This document shows, one piece after another, positions 49,045-57,787 of a stretch of DNA of 64,000 bases; positions within the stretch are counted from its first letter, which is position 1, and each line of letters opens with the position of its first letter. The stretch is from JAPSGB01 sp963775185. GTDB lineage: Bacteria; Myxococcota_A; Polyangia; Polyangiales; Polyangiaceae. The stretch lies in the NCBI GenBank assembly GCA_963775185.1, contig CAVZIE010000030.1:58889-122888 (forward strand), given 5' to 3'. A program made the position numbers and the translations under genes. A model generated the notes under the pieces. It had not been told where the DNA came from, did not search any database, and saw only the letters and a program-made list of their open reading frames with translations.

Positions 49045-51540
49045 TCACGGCAGCCTGAGCACGTCCCAGCGCACGCGGCGCATCGCGCCGCCCTTCACCG
49101 TCAGGCGGACGTCACCCTCGGTGACGTCCGATCCGGCGGCGTAGCTGCTGTTCACCTGCAGGCGATCGACGCCTCCCGCCGGTCCGGCGACGAAGCACGC
49201 CGAGCAGTCCGCGATCTGGTCGGCGGCGACGCTTGCCAGGTTCTGCGGGTTGCCGGCGTCGGTCGCCAGGCGCTCCGCGTCGAGCTGTGTGCCGTCGGCC
49301 AAGGTGAACGTCGCGTGACCGCCGGGCGAGAGCGCCACCCTGACGTCCAGCCGATCGGCCACGTCGTCGGGCGTGACCACCGTCGGGTCCGTCGCAGGGG
49401 CCAGCGTGTCGATGCTCGGGTCGAGCAGCGGCAGGATCTGGTCGGCCACGAGCAGCAGCGGCAGCTTGTCCAGGGGCGCCGGGATGGTGACGGACTTTCC
49501 CCCCTCGTACACCGTGAGATCGTCGAAGTCGACATAGCGGCCGGGCGGCAGCCAGCCGCTCTTGTCGGTCTTGCCGCGGTGCACGACGGGCCAGGTGTAG
49601 AGCGCCGGCCCGATGAAGTAGGCGTCCTGCACCGCCCACGCCTGCTCCGAGTCCGGGAACAGCAGGTACGGGTGCAGCGTGAGTGGGCGGCCCGTCGTGT
49701 GGGCGATCTCGGCGAGCGCCATGAAGTAGGGCTGCAGCCGCGTGTGCAGGCGTGCGTACTTCGCGTAGGTGTCGATCGTCTCCTGGTCGTCCCACAGGTG
49801 CCACTTGGTCTTCTTCGCCCCGACCGGGTTCGAGCAGGCGTTCTCCTCGTGCATGAACGGCGAGACGGCGCCGACCTCGACCCAGCGCAGGAACACTTCC
49901 TTGTCGTTGGGGAAGCTGGTGATGCACTTGAAGCCGGTCATGTCGCTGCCCCAGTACGGCACGCCGGTCATCGACAGGTTCACGCCCGCTCGCACCGCCG
50001 ACGGCAGCCCGAGGGTCTCGTCGAAGGTCGCTTCCGCGTCCCCCTCCCACACCATCGGCGCGTACTGCTGCGTGCCGGCGTAGCCCGAACGCACGAAGAA
50101 CAGGTAGTCGCCGTGACGCTCCTGCTCCATCAAGTCGTGTGCCGCCTTGGCGGAGAGCACGGGGTAGGCGTCGTGCATCTCGTCACCGCGCTTGCCGTTG
50201 AAGAAGACCGCGTCGCGCGGCGTGTACTCGCCGAAATCGTGCATCCAGCCGTCGTAGCCGCTGTCCAGCGTGCGCTTGAGCAGGCTCTGGTACCACTTGA
50301 CCGCGTCCGGGTTCGTGAGGTCCACCGCCGCCACCGTGAGCAGCTTGCCCGAGATGAACTGGGTCAGCGTGGGCTCGCCGTCCGGGCCCTTGACGAAGAA
50401 GCCGTGGTCCTTGCCGTAGGCGTAGTCCGCCGCGGCGTTCGGGTTGTCCTCGGCGACGTACGGGTTGTTGTAGGCGACGGCCTTGTAGCCCGCGCCGTGG
50501 AGCGTCTGCGTCCACGCTTTCAGCTCGCTCTCGCGCCCGGTCTGGGAGAGCGCGGGCAGGAAGTGGGTCGAGTCGTCGATGGATGTGCAGGCGATGTCGT
50601 GGTCGCGCATGGCCTGCCACTCCGGCACGCCGTCGACCATGTCGCTGGCGTTCGAGCGTCGGCTCAAGCCGAAGTCCCAGGGTGGTGGTACGACCGGGCG
50701 CCCGGTGTCGGCCGTGTAGTCGTCCAGCGTCGCCAGCGGATCCTTCTCGACGTACACCACGGCGTCGAAGTGGCCGGCGTTCACGGCGAACCGCCACGCG
50801 TCGTCGCGCTCCGCGGCGAAGTTCACTTCCGTCCGGTACGTCGTGTCCAGATACACGCCGTAGCCGTGACTCGACAGGAAGAACGGCACCGGGAAATAGG
50901 TCATGCTCGGCCCGCTCGGATACGGGTTCTGTGCGCTGGGCGGCGTGCCTTCGCCCTTCCCGAGCGCGCCCTCTTCGGCGTAGCTGTAGAGCTGCCAGCC
51001 GCGGTGATCGACCGTGGCGAAGCGCTCGCCCATACCGAAGAAGTGCTCGTCGGTCGCAGAGGCGAACGCGACCGTGGTCTTGTTCAGCTCCGGCTCGGTG
51101 GTCTCGAGACCGAAGCGCACGCGTGGGCCGTCGACCGACAGCACGAGCGTCATGTGCACGTCGTGGCCGGACAGCGCGAGCGTCACGGACTGGTCGCTGT
51201 GTCCGGTCACGCTGGCCCGCGTCGCGTGGCGCCACGCGCCTTCCTGCGCCACGTAGCCGTCCCAACCCGGCAGCGACTGCGCCGAGTAGATCGCGTCGTC
51301 GACGGTCGCGGCGGGGCCGCCGTACGGGTCGTCGCCGCTATCGGTCAGCGTCGAGAGGACGGGCGTGCCGTCCGCTCGCTCGATCTCGATGGAGAACGGG
51401 GACAGCTCCACGTGCACGCGCGTCTGGTCCGAGACCAGGTCGACGCTGTGCGGACCGGAGTCGCCAGCGTCGCTGCCGCAGGCGACGAGCAGCGGACCGA
51501 TGACGACGGCTGCGAGGACGGGCGATAAGCGCTTTTCCAC
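49045..51540 (-). CDS. GH31 family alpha-glycosidase, lipoprotein
   Basis: An 831-residue lipoprotein (leader SPVLAAVVIGPLLVAC). The N-terminal beta-sandwich (GMGERFATVDHRGWQLYSYA) is followed by a GH31 barrel. The nucleophile strand is GYDGWMHDFGEYTPRD, and FFVRSGYAGTQQYAPMVWEG, WGSDMTGFKC and WVEVGAVSPFMHEENAC are the other conserved blocks. The MHDFGEY plus RGDEMHDAYPVL combination resembles the sulfoquinovosidase/YicI-like branch more than maltase-type enzymes, so an alpha-linked sugar such as a sulfoquinovoside or xyloside is possible. A proximal beta domain (DDLTVYEGG) and a C-terminal beta domain complete the enzyme. Confidence 0.85.
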   Translation of the reverse strand: MEKRLSPVLAAVVIGPLLVACGSDAGDSGPHSVDLVSDQTRVHVELSPFSIEIERADGTPVLSTLTDSGDDPYGGPAATVDDAIYSAQSLPGWDGYVAQEGAWRHATRASVTGHSDQSVTLALSGHDVHMTLVLSVDGPRVRFGLETTEPELNKTTVAFASATDEHFFGMGERFATVDHRGWQLYSYAEEGALGKGEGTPPSAQNPYPSGPSMTYFPVPFFLSSHGYGVYLDTTYRTEVNFAAERDDAWRFAVNAGHFDAVVYVEKDPLATLDDYTADTGRPVVPPPWDFGLSRRSNASDMVDGVPEWQAMRDHDIACTSIDDSTHFLPALSQTGRESELKAWTQTLHGAGYKAVAYNNPYVAEDNPNAAADYAYGKDHGFFVKGPDGEPTLTQFISGKLLTVAAVDLTNPDAVKWYQSLLKRTLDSGYDGWMHDFGEYTPRDAVFFNGKRGDEMHDAYPVLSAKAAHDLMEQERHGDYLFFVRSGYAGTQQYAPMVWEGDAEATFDETLGLPSAVRAGVNLSMTGVPYWGSDMTGFKCITSFPNDKEVFLRWVEVGAVSPFMHEENACSNPVGAKKTKWHLWDDQETIDTYAKYARLHTRLQPYFMALAEIAHTTGRPLTLHPYLLFPDSEQAWAVQDAYFIGPALYTWPVVHRGKTDKSGWLPPGRYVDFDDLTVYEGGKSVTIPAPLDKLPLLLVADQILPLLDPSIDTLAPATDPTVVTPDDVADRLDVRVALSPGGHATFTLADGTQLDAERLATDAGNPQNLASVAADQIADCSACFVAGPAGGVDRLQVNSSYAAGSDVTEGDVRLTVKGGAMRRVRWDVLRLP

Positions 51541-51592
51541 GCGCGCATCTTGCCACGAGCGCGCGTAGAACGCGTTTCAATAGCGGCGCGCC

Positions 51593-51620
51593 GATTCCGC
51601 GCCGGACCGGCAAATCCCGG
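51593..51620 (-). repeat. REP-like element
   Basis: Inverted copy GATTCCGCGCCGGACCGGC between the GH31 start and the next gene's stop. Confidence 0.75.
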
Positions 51621-51623
51621 CGA

Positions 51624-52271
51624 TCAGCCCTCGTCGTAGGGGATGCCGGCGAACTTGGCGATGCGGTCGGCGAGCTCGCGGGCGGGATAGCCCTTGCGCG
51701 TCACCAGGCGCTCCTGGCCCAGCATGACGTGCCCGATGTGGACGGAAGGGCCGTCCTTGGGCATCTTCACGTCGCGCTGGACGTGAAGCTTCGGGCCGTC
51801 GAGTGGGACGGTCCATTGCCAGCGCACGAGCAGCCGCCGCCAGATCGTGACCCGGCGTGCGGCGCGGTCGATGCTGACCCCGCCCTTGTACAGGAAGAGC
51901 AGCGCCGGCCAGCCGAGGAAGATCGCGGGCGCCCACCAGCCGCTCGAGCCGTCCGGACTGGAGAGTCGCACATAGATCGAGATGCCGATCGCCGCGAGGA
52001 GCCACGCCACAGCGAGGAAATCGGTCAGGGGATTTCGCGGCGAGAGCGGGATGTTCCAGACGTCTCCGGTCGGCTCGGTATTGCCGGTCGGCGGCGCCCA
52101 GCCGACCTCCAGCTTCCGCTCCGCGCGTGACACCTCGGCGCGCGCTGGCGGTTGCTTGGCGCGGGCCAGCTCCGACTCGAGATGTTCGATCCGCTCGTCG
52201 CGCGTGGCGACGTCCGCCTCCAGATCGCCGACGCGTTGACGCAAAGCCTCGCGGTCCGAGCGGAACCCCAC
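51624..52271 (-). CDS. Membrane protein with N-terminal coiled coil and PH-like region
   Basis: A 215-residue protein. Residues 5-45 form a charged coiled coil (REALRQRVGDLEADVATRDE, HLESELARAKQ). Two hydrophobic segments follow (FLAVAWLLAAIGISIYVRL and WWAPAIFLGWPALLFLYKGG). The C-terminal 75 residues (VSIDRAARRVTIWRRLLVRW, DGPKLHVQRDVKMPK) look like a bacterial PH-type domain facing the cytoplasm. No specific function. It is transcribed in the same direction as the GH31 gene and the VWA gene upstream (24 bases). Confidence 0.65.
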   Translation of the reverse strand: MGFRSDREALRQRVGDLEADVATRDERIEHLESELARAKQPPARAEVSRAERKLEVGWAPPTGNTEPTGDVWNIPLSPRNPLTDFLAVAWLLAAIGISIYVRLSSPDGSSGWWAPAIFLGWPALLFLYKGGVSIDRAARRVTIWRRLLVRWQWTVPLDGPKLHVQRDVKMPKDGPSVHIGHVMLGQERLVTRKGYPARELADRIAKFAGIPYDEG

Positions 52272-52295
52272 CGCGACAGCCTACACCAGTCCGGC

Positions 52296-54059
52296 TCAGA
52301 GGCGCGTGCAGGTGAGCATCCGGCCCACGTCCTGGCTGCACGATTCCTTGCACACCTTGCCGCTCGGGCAGGCGCCGCAGAGGTTGCAGCCGCAGCCCGT
52401 GGTGCAGCCCGCCGGTGCGTCCACGCACGCGTACTGCTGTCCGCCGATGGCCTGGCCCAGGGTCAACGTCTCCTTGCAGATCTGGCTCGTCTTGCAGAAG
52501 TACGGCCCACAAGCGAAGCTGCCCGAGGGCGTCGCGCAGTTGGTCACGAGCGAGGGATCGGCGCTCTGCATCGAGGCCGCACACTCGCTCGCGTGCACCA
52601 GGCCGTCGCAGCCGCAGGTCGCGGTGCCGGTGCCGCACGACGATGGGATGTCGACGCAGTGGCCTGCGACGTCGGACGTGCCACACGCGAAGTCGGGGTA
52701 GCTGCAGTACTGGCCGGCGCCGCACGGCAACAGCGACGAGCACACGTCGGGGGCGCGGCAGCCGGGATCGCCGAAGGACGTGGCGCCGGGCGGGCACAGC
52801 CAGGCGCCGTTGACGCACTGGGCGGTGGAAATCGTGCCGTCGGTCTTGCAGCAACCGTGGGGGACCGGCTCGCAGGTGTTGCACACGATCACGTTCGTCG
52901 AGCCGGGCGGACACACCCAGTCCTTGCCGGAGCAGACGGGCTGCACGGACTTGTGCGCCTTGCAGTCGTCGACGCACGAGAGATCGAGGATGCCGCTGCA
53001 GTGGCCGGGCGGACCGGCGTCCGGCACGCCGGCGTCCGAACCCAGGCCGCACCCGGCCGAGACCGTCACTTTGGAGCCGGGGCTCTGCTGCAGGTTGTTG
53101 CAGGCGCCGGGGCACAGCTCGACGCGCGTCGGTGCGGCCGGGTCGTCGACGTAGAACGCGTTGGCGATCTCGCACGCGTTCGCGTTCTCCACGCGCGCCA
53201 GCGAGGTCGGCGTCGAACCCGCGGCGAGCGTGAAGGAGACCGTGACGTCGTTCGCGACCACGGGTTCGCCGCCGGTGTCGGGGATCGCGTACTGGCAGGA
53301 CGTCTGCGTCTGTCGGAGGAACTGCAGCGCGTCCACGATCTTCTGTGCCGAGTCCGGGCTCTTGCCGACCAGCACCGGGTCACCCGTGCCGCCGGCGCTG
53401 GCGATCTGGCGCATGTCTTCCACGGCGCCGGCCTCGAGCCCGATCACGAACGTGAGCACCTGGGGATCGCCCTTCACGCCCTCGGCGGCGATCGCCGCGA
53501 CGGCGTGCGTGGTGGAGTTGCACGTGTTCGGCACGCCGTCGGTGACGAGCGCCACGACGACCGCCTCGTCGGGGTTGGCGGCGATCAGCGCACGCGCGTA
53601 CTCGATGCCGCCGCGCAGCGCGGGCAAGGTCGGCGTGCCTCCGACCGCCGCCGGTTGCTTTGCCGTGATCGAAGCCTTGATCGCCGCCGCATGGGCGGGC
53701 AGCGCGGCGATCGGCACCGCGGGCTTGGCGTACGCCTCCGGCGTACACTCGGCGGCGAGCGGGAAGTACTGGAGCCCGATCGAGATGCCTGCCGCCTGCG
53801 ACGAGTTGACGAACGCGTCCAGCGCGGTCGTCGCGTCGTCCCACTTGTTGTCGTCGAGCATCGACCCCGAGCGATCCAGCAGCACGTAGATCGCCAGCGA
53901 CGCGTGACCGCTGCGGTAGCTCGCCTGGGCGCAGAACGCGCTGCTCGGCGGCGGACCCGCGCCGACCTGGGCGGGGACGCCGTTCCACTCCAATCCGGTC
54001 TTCGCGCCGCAACTCGAGAACCAGATCGCCAAGACAAGGATTGAAAAAGCGCGCCGCAC
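52296..54059 (-). CDS. VWA-domain lipoprotein with Cys-rich tail
   Basis: A 587-residue lipoprotein: MRRAFSILVLAIWFSSC followed by GAKTGLEW, matching the GARTGL start of the other VWA lipoprotein at 32770. The VWA domain (residues 50-280) has the MIDAS motif LLDRSGSM, TPTLPALRGGIEYARAL and VVVALVTDGVPNTCN. The C-terminal 270 residues are rich in Cys, with WVCPPGSTNVIVCNTCEPVP, CGAGQYCSYPDFACGTSDV and CGCDGLVHASECAAS (Kazal-like). It is a probable surface adhesion or recognition protein. Confidence 0.85.
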   Translation of the reverse strand: MRRAFSILVLAIWFSSCGAKTGLEWNGVPAQVGAGPPPSSAFCAQASYRSGHASLAIYVLLDRSGSMLDDNKWDDATTALDAFVNSSQAAGISIGLQYFPLAAECTPEAYAKPAVPIAALPAHAAAIKASITAKQPAAVGGTPTLPALRGGIEYARALIAANPDEAVVVALVTDGVPNTCNSTTHAVAAIAAEGVKGDPQVLTFVIGLEAGAVEDMRQIASAGGTGDPVLVGKSPDSAQKIVDALQFLRQTQTSCQYAIPDTGGEPVVANDVTVSFTLAAGSTPTSLARVENANACEIANAFYVDDPAAPTRVELCPGACNNLQQSPGSKVTVSAGCGLGSDAGVPDAGPPGHCSGILDLSCVDDCKAHKSVQPVCSGKDWVCPPGSTNVIVCNTCEPVPHGCCKTDGTISTAQCVNGAWLCPPGATSFGDPGCRAPDVCSSLLPCGAGQYCSYPDFACGTSDVAGHCVDIPSSCGTGTATCGCDGLVHASECAASMQSADPSLVTNCATPSGSFACGPYFCKTSQICKETLTLGQAIGGQQYACVDAPAGCTTGCGCNLCGACPSGKVCKESCSQDVGRMLTCTRL

Positions 54060-54216
54060 CGGGCCCTCGCGAATACCGTATCACGGCGTCGACGCCGCGC
54101 CCGTGCCCGGCGAAGGATGCACATGGACACGCGCGAACTGGGCGGCAAGACGGCGCTGCCGACCGCGCCCGCGCCCGGCGCTTGACGCGACCCATTTATG
54201 TGTTACAACAATTACC

Positions 54217-54498
54217 GTGCTGCGCTTCGAGTGGGACGCCCGGAAATCCCGTGCCAACGCGCGGAAGCACGGCGTCACGTTCGCCGAGGCCGCGACGTGC
54301 TTCGACGACCCGCAGGCTTGCTTCTTGCGGAACGAGCTGCCGGCGTACGAGGACCGGCTCATCCTGATCGCGATGTCCGCTCGAAGCCGACTGCTGTTCG
54401 TTGTCCACGCCGAGGTGGGCCGCAACGCGATCAGGATAGTCAGCGCGCGCAAGGCAAGCGCGGCGCAAAGGAGGATCTATGAAGGACTGGACTCTTGA
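54217..54498 (+). CDS. brnT: BrnT family toxin
   Basis: A 93-residue RelE-fold ribonuclease toxin: LRFEWDARKSRANARKHGVT, FAEAATCFDDPQACFL, YEDRLILIAMSARSRLLFVV and RIVSARKASAAQRRIYE match BrnT from end to end. GTG 54217 is used because it gives the canonical LRFEWD start; the longer frame upstream is Arg-rich noise. AT-rich sequence just upstream (TTATGTGTTACAACAATTAC) is a likely promoter and operator. It overlaps the antitoxin gene by 20 bases, the usual BrnTA order of toxin first. Confidence 0.9.
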   Translation: MLRFEWDARKSRANARKHGVTFAEAATCFDDPQACFLRNELPAYEDRLILIAMSARSRLLFVVHAEVGRNAIRIVSARKASAAQRRIYEGLDS

Positions 54499-54760
54499 CC
54501 CCATCGACTTGACGGTGTGGAAGCGGGTGCCCGGAAATCCGTTCGCCGACTACGACCCAGCGGAGGGGATCGCGCTCTGGTCCCTCTGGGAGATGCCGTC
54601 GTCGGCGGTCGGCAAGGTCGTGCGTCGCGGTCGGCCCCGCGGCGAGCCCTCGGCCGTGCGCAGCGTGCGCCTTCCCGTAGCCACCTGGGAGCGCCTGAAG
54701 AGACAGGCGAAGGCAAGCCACACCTCGGTGAACGCGCTCATCCGCAAACGCCTGGGATGA
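54479..54760 (+). CDS. Ribbon-helix-helix antitoxin partner of BrnT
   Basis: A 93-residue protein. The N-terminal half (DWTLDPIDLTVWKRVPGNPF and a Trp-rich ALWSLWEMP) is presumably the toxin-binding part. The C-terminal half, PSAVRSVRLPVATWERLKRQ and HTSVNALIRKRLG, is a ribbon-helix-helix DNA-binding unit. Typical BrnA antitoxins end in a similar domain, but this N-terminus is not a clear BrnA match, so I name it only by role. It should neutralise BrnT and repress the shared promoter. Confidence 0.8.
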   Translation: MKDWTLDPIDLTVWKRVPGNPFADYDPAEGIALWSLWEMPSSAVGKVVRRGRPRGEPSAVRSVRLPVATWERLKRQAKASHTSVNALIRKRLG

Positions 54761-54816
54761 TCACCCGACGCGATCGACCAGCGCCGCGCTTTGGCGTGGA
54801 TCGCGGGTGCTGCGCG

Positions 54817-56361
54817 TCAGCGCGCTGATCGGCGAGCGCGCGAAGCGCGAGCTCGGGTGAGCAGCGCGGCCAGCGCGGCCAGCGCGACCCACAGCCCGCT
54901 GTCCGACGACGAGCGTCGCGGCACGCCGCACGCGCAGCCGCCGTTGTCGCTGGACGCGCGCGGCGTCGCGCTGCTGGTGCCGCCGCTGCCACCCGCGCCG
55001 GCGCCGCAGTCGCACGGGCCGTAGCCCGTGCCGTCGGGGTAGCAGACGTTCACGCCGGGCGAGCCGTCGGTGCAGCTGCAAGCGGACTGGGCGCCGGGCG
55101 TGCAGCTCGCCGGTGCGCCGCCGCTGCCGGAGGTGGCGCCGCTGCCGCCGCTCCCGCCGGTGCCGCCGCTGCCGCCCGGGTTGCCGCCGACGACCTCGAA
55201 CAGGCCCTCGAGCTGGTTGTCCGCAGGACCGCCGTTGCCTGGGTCGCTGAACCAGCCGACGCCTTCCTCGACCATGCCGAAGGTCTCGTCGTAGACGCCG
55301 TTCGTCTGCGGCGCGTGCATCCAGAAGTTGAACTGGAACGTGCCGCCCGGCGGCACCGTGCCCGTGACCGCGCCGTAGCGGTTCGACGCGGGCCACTCCG
55401 GTCCGGCGAACGGGCTGACGCGATCGCGCGGCTGGGTCGTGGCAAGCCGCGTGTTCGCGTCCCACGCCAGCGTGCCGGTGTTCTTGAGCGTGATCGACGC
55501 GGCGAGCTGTCCGCCGGCCTGGACCTGCGCCGTGCCCACGGTGGTGGTCGGGAACGACTGCGCCACGAAGCCGGCGGCATAGTACGACGATCCGCCGCCG
55601 GTGCCGCCCGTGCCACCCGTGCCGCCGCTTCCGCCGGTGCCACCACTCCCGCCCACCAGATCGGCGAGCGTGCCGTTGAACTTGTTGCGATCGACGGCGG
55701 CGTTGATGCCGGCGATGGTGCCGCTGTCGGTGTACTGGAAGAACTTCCACTCGGTCCACGCGTTGTCCGGCATGTCCGGGCACGGCTTCGAGTAGTTCGG
55801 GATCCAGAGTGGGTACTTCGTGAAGCCGGCGCCGCCGACGTAGTCCTGCCAGAAGTATTTCCCGGTGTAGATGATCGGCACGCGTCCGGTCTTCTGCTGG
55901 ACGCGGTCGAGCCACGCCTGCACCGCGGTCTGGATGCCCGCCATGCTGACGCCGTCGTCCGACTCCAGATCCAGCACCGGCGCGAGATCGCCGGCATCGA
56001 GCGTACCCACGATGGCGAGGAACGCGTCGGCCTGCGCCACCGGATCCTTGTTCGGGTGGAAGAAGTCGTAGGCGCCGCGCGGGATCCCCGCGGCCTTCAT
56101 CCCCGCCCAGTTCGTCGCGAAGGTCGGATCCGCACTGTTCTCGTAGGCCTTCGCGAACGAGAACTGGATCCCCGCGCCCTTCACCTGGTTCCAGTCGATG
56201 GTGCCGTCCCAGTGGGAGATGTCGATGCCCTCGATCGTCGGTCCGCTCGCGCACACCTGCACCGCACCCGACGTCTCGCCGAGCTGCTCGTCCGTCGCCG
56301 GCCCGCAGCCGGCGAGCAGCAAGCACGCGACGCCCCAACCTGCTCCGCGGAACCGCACCAT
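54817..56361 (-). CDS. GH25 lysozyme-like protein with MYXO-CTERM tail
   Basis: A 514-residue exported protein. From 56361: FRGAGWGVACLLLAGC. The GH25 muramidase domain covers residues 35-240: IEGIDISHWDGTIDWNQVKG with the first catalytic Asp, GAYDFFHPNKDP, LAPVLDLESDDG with the D-x-E pair, and WKFFQYTDSGTIAGINAAVD. A GGSGGTGG linker, an Ig-like NBR1/next-to-BRCA1-type domain (ASITLKNTGTLAWDANTRLA), a second linker and a Cys-rich module (CTPGAQSACSCTDGSPG) follow. The end, GCACGVPRRSSSDSGLWVAL with a hydrophobic stretch and Arg tail, is a MYXO-CTERM sorting signal. It likely lyses peptidoglycan, e.g. of prey. Confidence 0.88.
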   Translation of the reverse strand: MVRFRGAGWGVACLLLAGCGPATDEQLGETSGAVQVCASGPTIEGIDISHWDGTIDWNQVKGAGIQFSFAKAYENSADPTFATNWAGMKAAGIPRGAYDFFHPNKDPVAQADAFLAIVGTLDAGDLAPVLDLESDDGVSMAGIQTAVQAWLDRVQQKTGRVPIIYTGKYFWQDYVGGAGFTKYPLWIPNYSKPCPDMPDNAWTEWKFFQYTDSGTIAGINAAVDRNKFNGTLADLVGGSGGTGGSGGTGGTGGTGGGSSYYAAGFVAQSFPTTTVGTAQVQAGGQLAASITLKNTGTLAWDANTRLATTQPRDRVSPFAGPEWPASNRYGAVTGTVPPGGTFQFNFWMHAPQTNGVYDETFGMVEEGVGWFSDPGNGGPADNQLEGLFEVVGGNPGGSGGTGGSGGSGATSGSGGAPASCTPGAQSACSCTDGSPGVNVCYPDGTGYGPCDCGAGAGGSGGTSSATPRASSDNGGCACGVPRRSSSDSGLWVALAALAALLTRARASRARRSAR

Positions 56362-56420
56362 GGCGACGAGCTTCCATCGCCGGCGAAGCGGCTGCAATCG
56401 ACGACCGCGCTGGCGCGGCG

Positions 56421-56448
56421 CGTCGTTTCCGCGCCGGACCGACAAATC
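56421..56448 (-). repeat. REP-like element
   Basis: Inverted copy GTTTCCGCGCCGGACCGAC just upstream of the GH25 gene. Confidence 0.7.
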
Positions 56449-56449
56449 A

Positions 56450-56600
56450 AGCCCGGCTTGAACGGAACGGGCTCAACGCGCCCGGGCGTCTCGCGCTCGG
56501 CCTGGCACTGCAGGCACAGCGCGGTCTCCGGACGCGAGTGCAGCCTCCGGTAGCCGATCGGCTCGCCGCACTCGACGCAGGCGCCGTAGCCGCCCGACGC
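56450..56600 (-). pseudogene. DksA/TraR zinc-finger fragment
   Basis: About 40 codons encode GGYGACVECGEPIGYRRLHS and RPETALCLQCQAERET, the C4 zinc finger of DksA/TraR-type RNA polymerase regulators (two C-x2-C pairs). The N-terminal coiled coil is missing because the DUF3820 gene occupies that position, and the frame runs on through the REP-like copy with no proper stop. Fragment. Confidence 0.75.
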
Positions 56601-56602
56601 GT

Positions 56603-56839
56603 TCAGCGTCGAGTGACCAGTGGCTCGATCAAGCCCACCAAGCCGTTGTGCTTGATCTCGAACATGCTCTCGAGCTGCTCGCCGAGCTTGCCGCGCGGAA
56701 AGCCCTTGCGTGCGAACCACGCCAGGTACGCCACCGGCAAGTCGATCAGCAGCACGCCCTTGTACTTGCCGAACGGCATGCGCGCGCGCGCGAGCACGAG
56801 CAGGTTCTCCGGTGAATAGTCGGGCTCACGTCCAGGCAT
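56603..56839 (-). CDS. DUF3820 family small protein
   Basis: A 78-residue protein: MPGREPDYSPENLLVLARAR, MPFGKYKGVLLIDLPVAYLA, WFARKGFPRGKLGEQLESMF and IKHNGLVGLIEPL. The MPFGKYKG ... LIDLP pattern is the signature of DUF3820, a small family of predicted DNA- or nucleotide-related proteins found across bacteria and described as quorum-regulated in some Pseudomonas. The start at 56839 gives the usual length plus a 20-residue extension; a shorter start at 56779 (MPFGKYKG) is also possible. Confidence 0.8.
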   Translation of the reverse strand: MPGREPDYSPENLLVLARARMPFGKYKGVLLIDLPVAYLAWFARKGFPRGKLGEQLESMFEIKHNGLVGLIEPLVTRR

Positions 56840-56871
56840 GGGTCTGTCCCTCGTCAGGGACTTCGCGGCGT

Positions 56872-56897
56872 CGTCGGTCCGGCGCGGAACCGCGCGC
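56872..56897 (+). repeat. REP-like element
   Basis: Forward copy GTCGGTCCGGCGCGGAACC in the 77-base divergent gap between the DUF3820 and MNT genes. Confidence 0.7.
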
Positions 56898-56916
56898 GAT
56901 CTGCTAGCATGATTTC

Positions 56917-57381
56917 GTGACCTCGACGCTGCCTGAAACCGCGGAACGCGCCCTCGCGGACGCCGCACGCGCGTGGCCGGCGCTGGAGGTCTTGATGCTG
57001 TTCGGCTCCGCGGCCCGCGGGCGGATGCGCCCGGACTCCGACGTGGACCTCTACGTGCGCCTCGCGCCAGGCAGCGTGCGCGACCGCGACGCGGAGACGC
57101 GACTGGTCGAGGCGGCGGCGCGCGCTTGCCGTCGCGAGATCGACCTCGTGATCGAGTCGTCCTCCACGTCGGTGATCCTGCGTCGCGAGGTGGCCGCGCA
57201 CGGTCGCCCGCTGTTCGAGCGCTCGCCCGGCGCCGCGCGCACCCTCCGGGTCGAGGCCGTGCACGCGTACATGGATCTGGAGCCGCAGCTTCGCTTGATC
57301 GGCGCGGCGATCCGCCAGCGTGCCGTCGAAGCCGGTCGCGCTGCGGCGCAGCGACTGCCGGAGGGCACCGGGCGTGGTTGA
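56917..57381 (+). CDS. mntA: MNT-domain nucleotidyltransferase (type VII TA antitoxin)
   Basis: A 154-residue minimal nucleotidyltransferase. LEVLMLFGSAARGRMRPDSD then VDLYVRL carries the GS-x10-D-x-D motif, and REIDLVIESS supplies the third acidic residue. In HEPN-MNT systems this protein adds AMP to a Tyr of the HEPN partner and silences it. The GTG at 56917 is chosen for the spacing of the motif (about residue 30); a TAGCAT box lies just upstream. It overlaps the HEPN gene by eight bases. Confidence 0.85.
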   Translation: MTSTLPETAERALADAARAWPALEVLMLFGSAARGRMRPDSDVDLYVRLAPGSVRDRDAETRLVEAAARACRREIDLVIESSSTSVILRREVAAHGRPLFERSPGAARTLRVEAVHAYMDLEPQLRLIGAAIRQRAVEAGRAAAQRLPEGTGRG

Positions 57382-57787
57382 TTCGCACCTGGTCGAGCAG
57401 CGGCTCGCCGCGATCCGCGATCGTCTGGACCGCATCGCGCGGATGACGCCGGCGGACCGCGCAGCGTTTCTGGCCGACCGCACAGCGCAGGAGATCGTGG
57501 CGTTCAATCTGTTTGTCGCTTTCCAGGACGCGCTCGATCTCGCGGCGCACCTGATCGCCGACCGCGACCTCGAGCTGCCCGCCACGGCGCGGGAGCATTT
57601 CGAGGTGCTCGGGCGCGCAGGGCTGCTGTCGCCCGCTGTCGCTTCGGCCATGGCCGGCTGCGCGGGCCTGCGGAACCTGATCGCGCAGGCCTACCGCAGT
57701 CTCGATACCAGCCGGCTCTACGACGAGCTCCCGCTCGGTCGCGACGCGCTGACGGCGTTCTCGGGCGAGGTCGCGGCGATCGGCTGA
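57374..57787 (+). CDS. hepT: HEPN-domain protein (HepT-like) lacking the catalytic His
   Basis: A 137-residue all-helical protein of the HepT/DUF86 family: VEQRLAAIRDRLDRIARMTP, IVAFNLFVAFQDALDLAAHL, TAREHFEVLGRAGLL, then AGLRNLIAQAYRSLDTSRLY. In active HEPN RNases this last motif reads R-N-x-x-V-H-x-Y; here it is R-N-L-I-A-Q-A-Y, so the catalytic His is replaced by Gln while the Arg and the AMPylated Tyr remain. The toxin may therefore be inactive as an RNase. GTG 57374 starts inside mntA, coupling the pair. The 3' end overlaps an antisense chimeric frame. Confidence 0.85.
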   Translation: MVDSHLVEQRLAAIRDRLDRIARMTPADRAAFLADRTAQEIVAFNLFVAFQDALDLAAHLIADRDLELPATAREHFEVLGRAGLLSPAVASAMAGCAGLRNLIAQAYRSLDTSRLYDELPLGRDALTAFSGEVAAIG

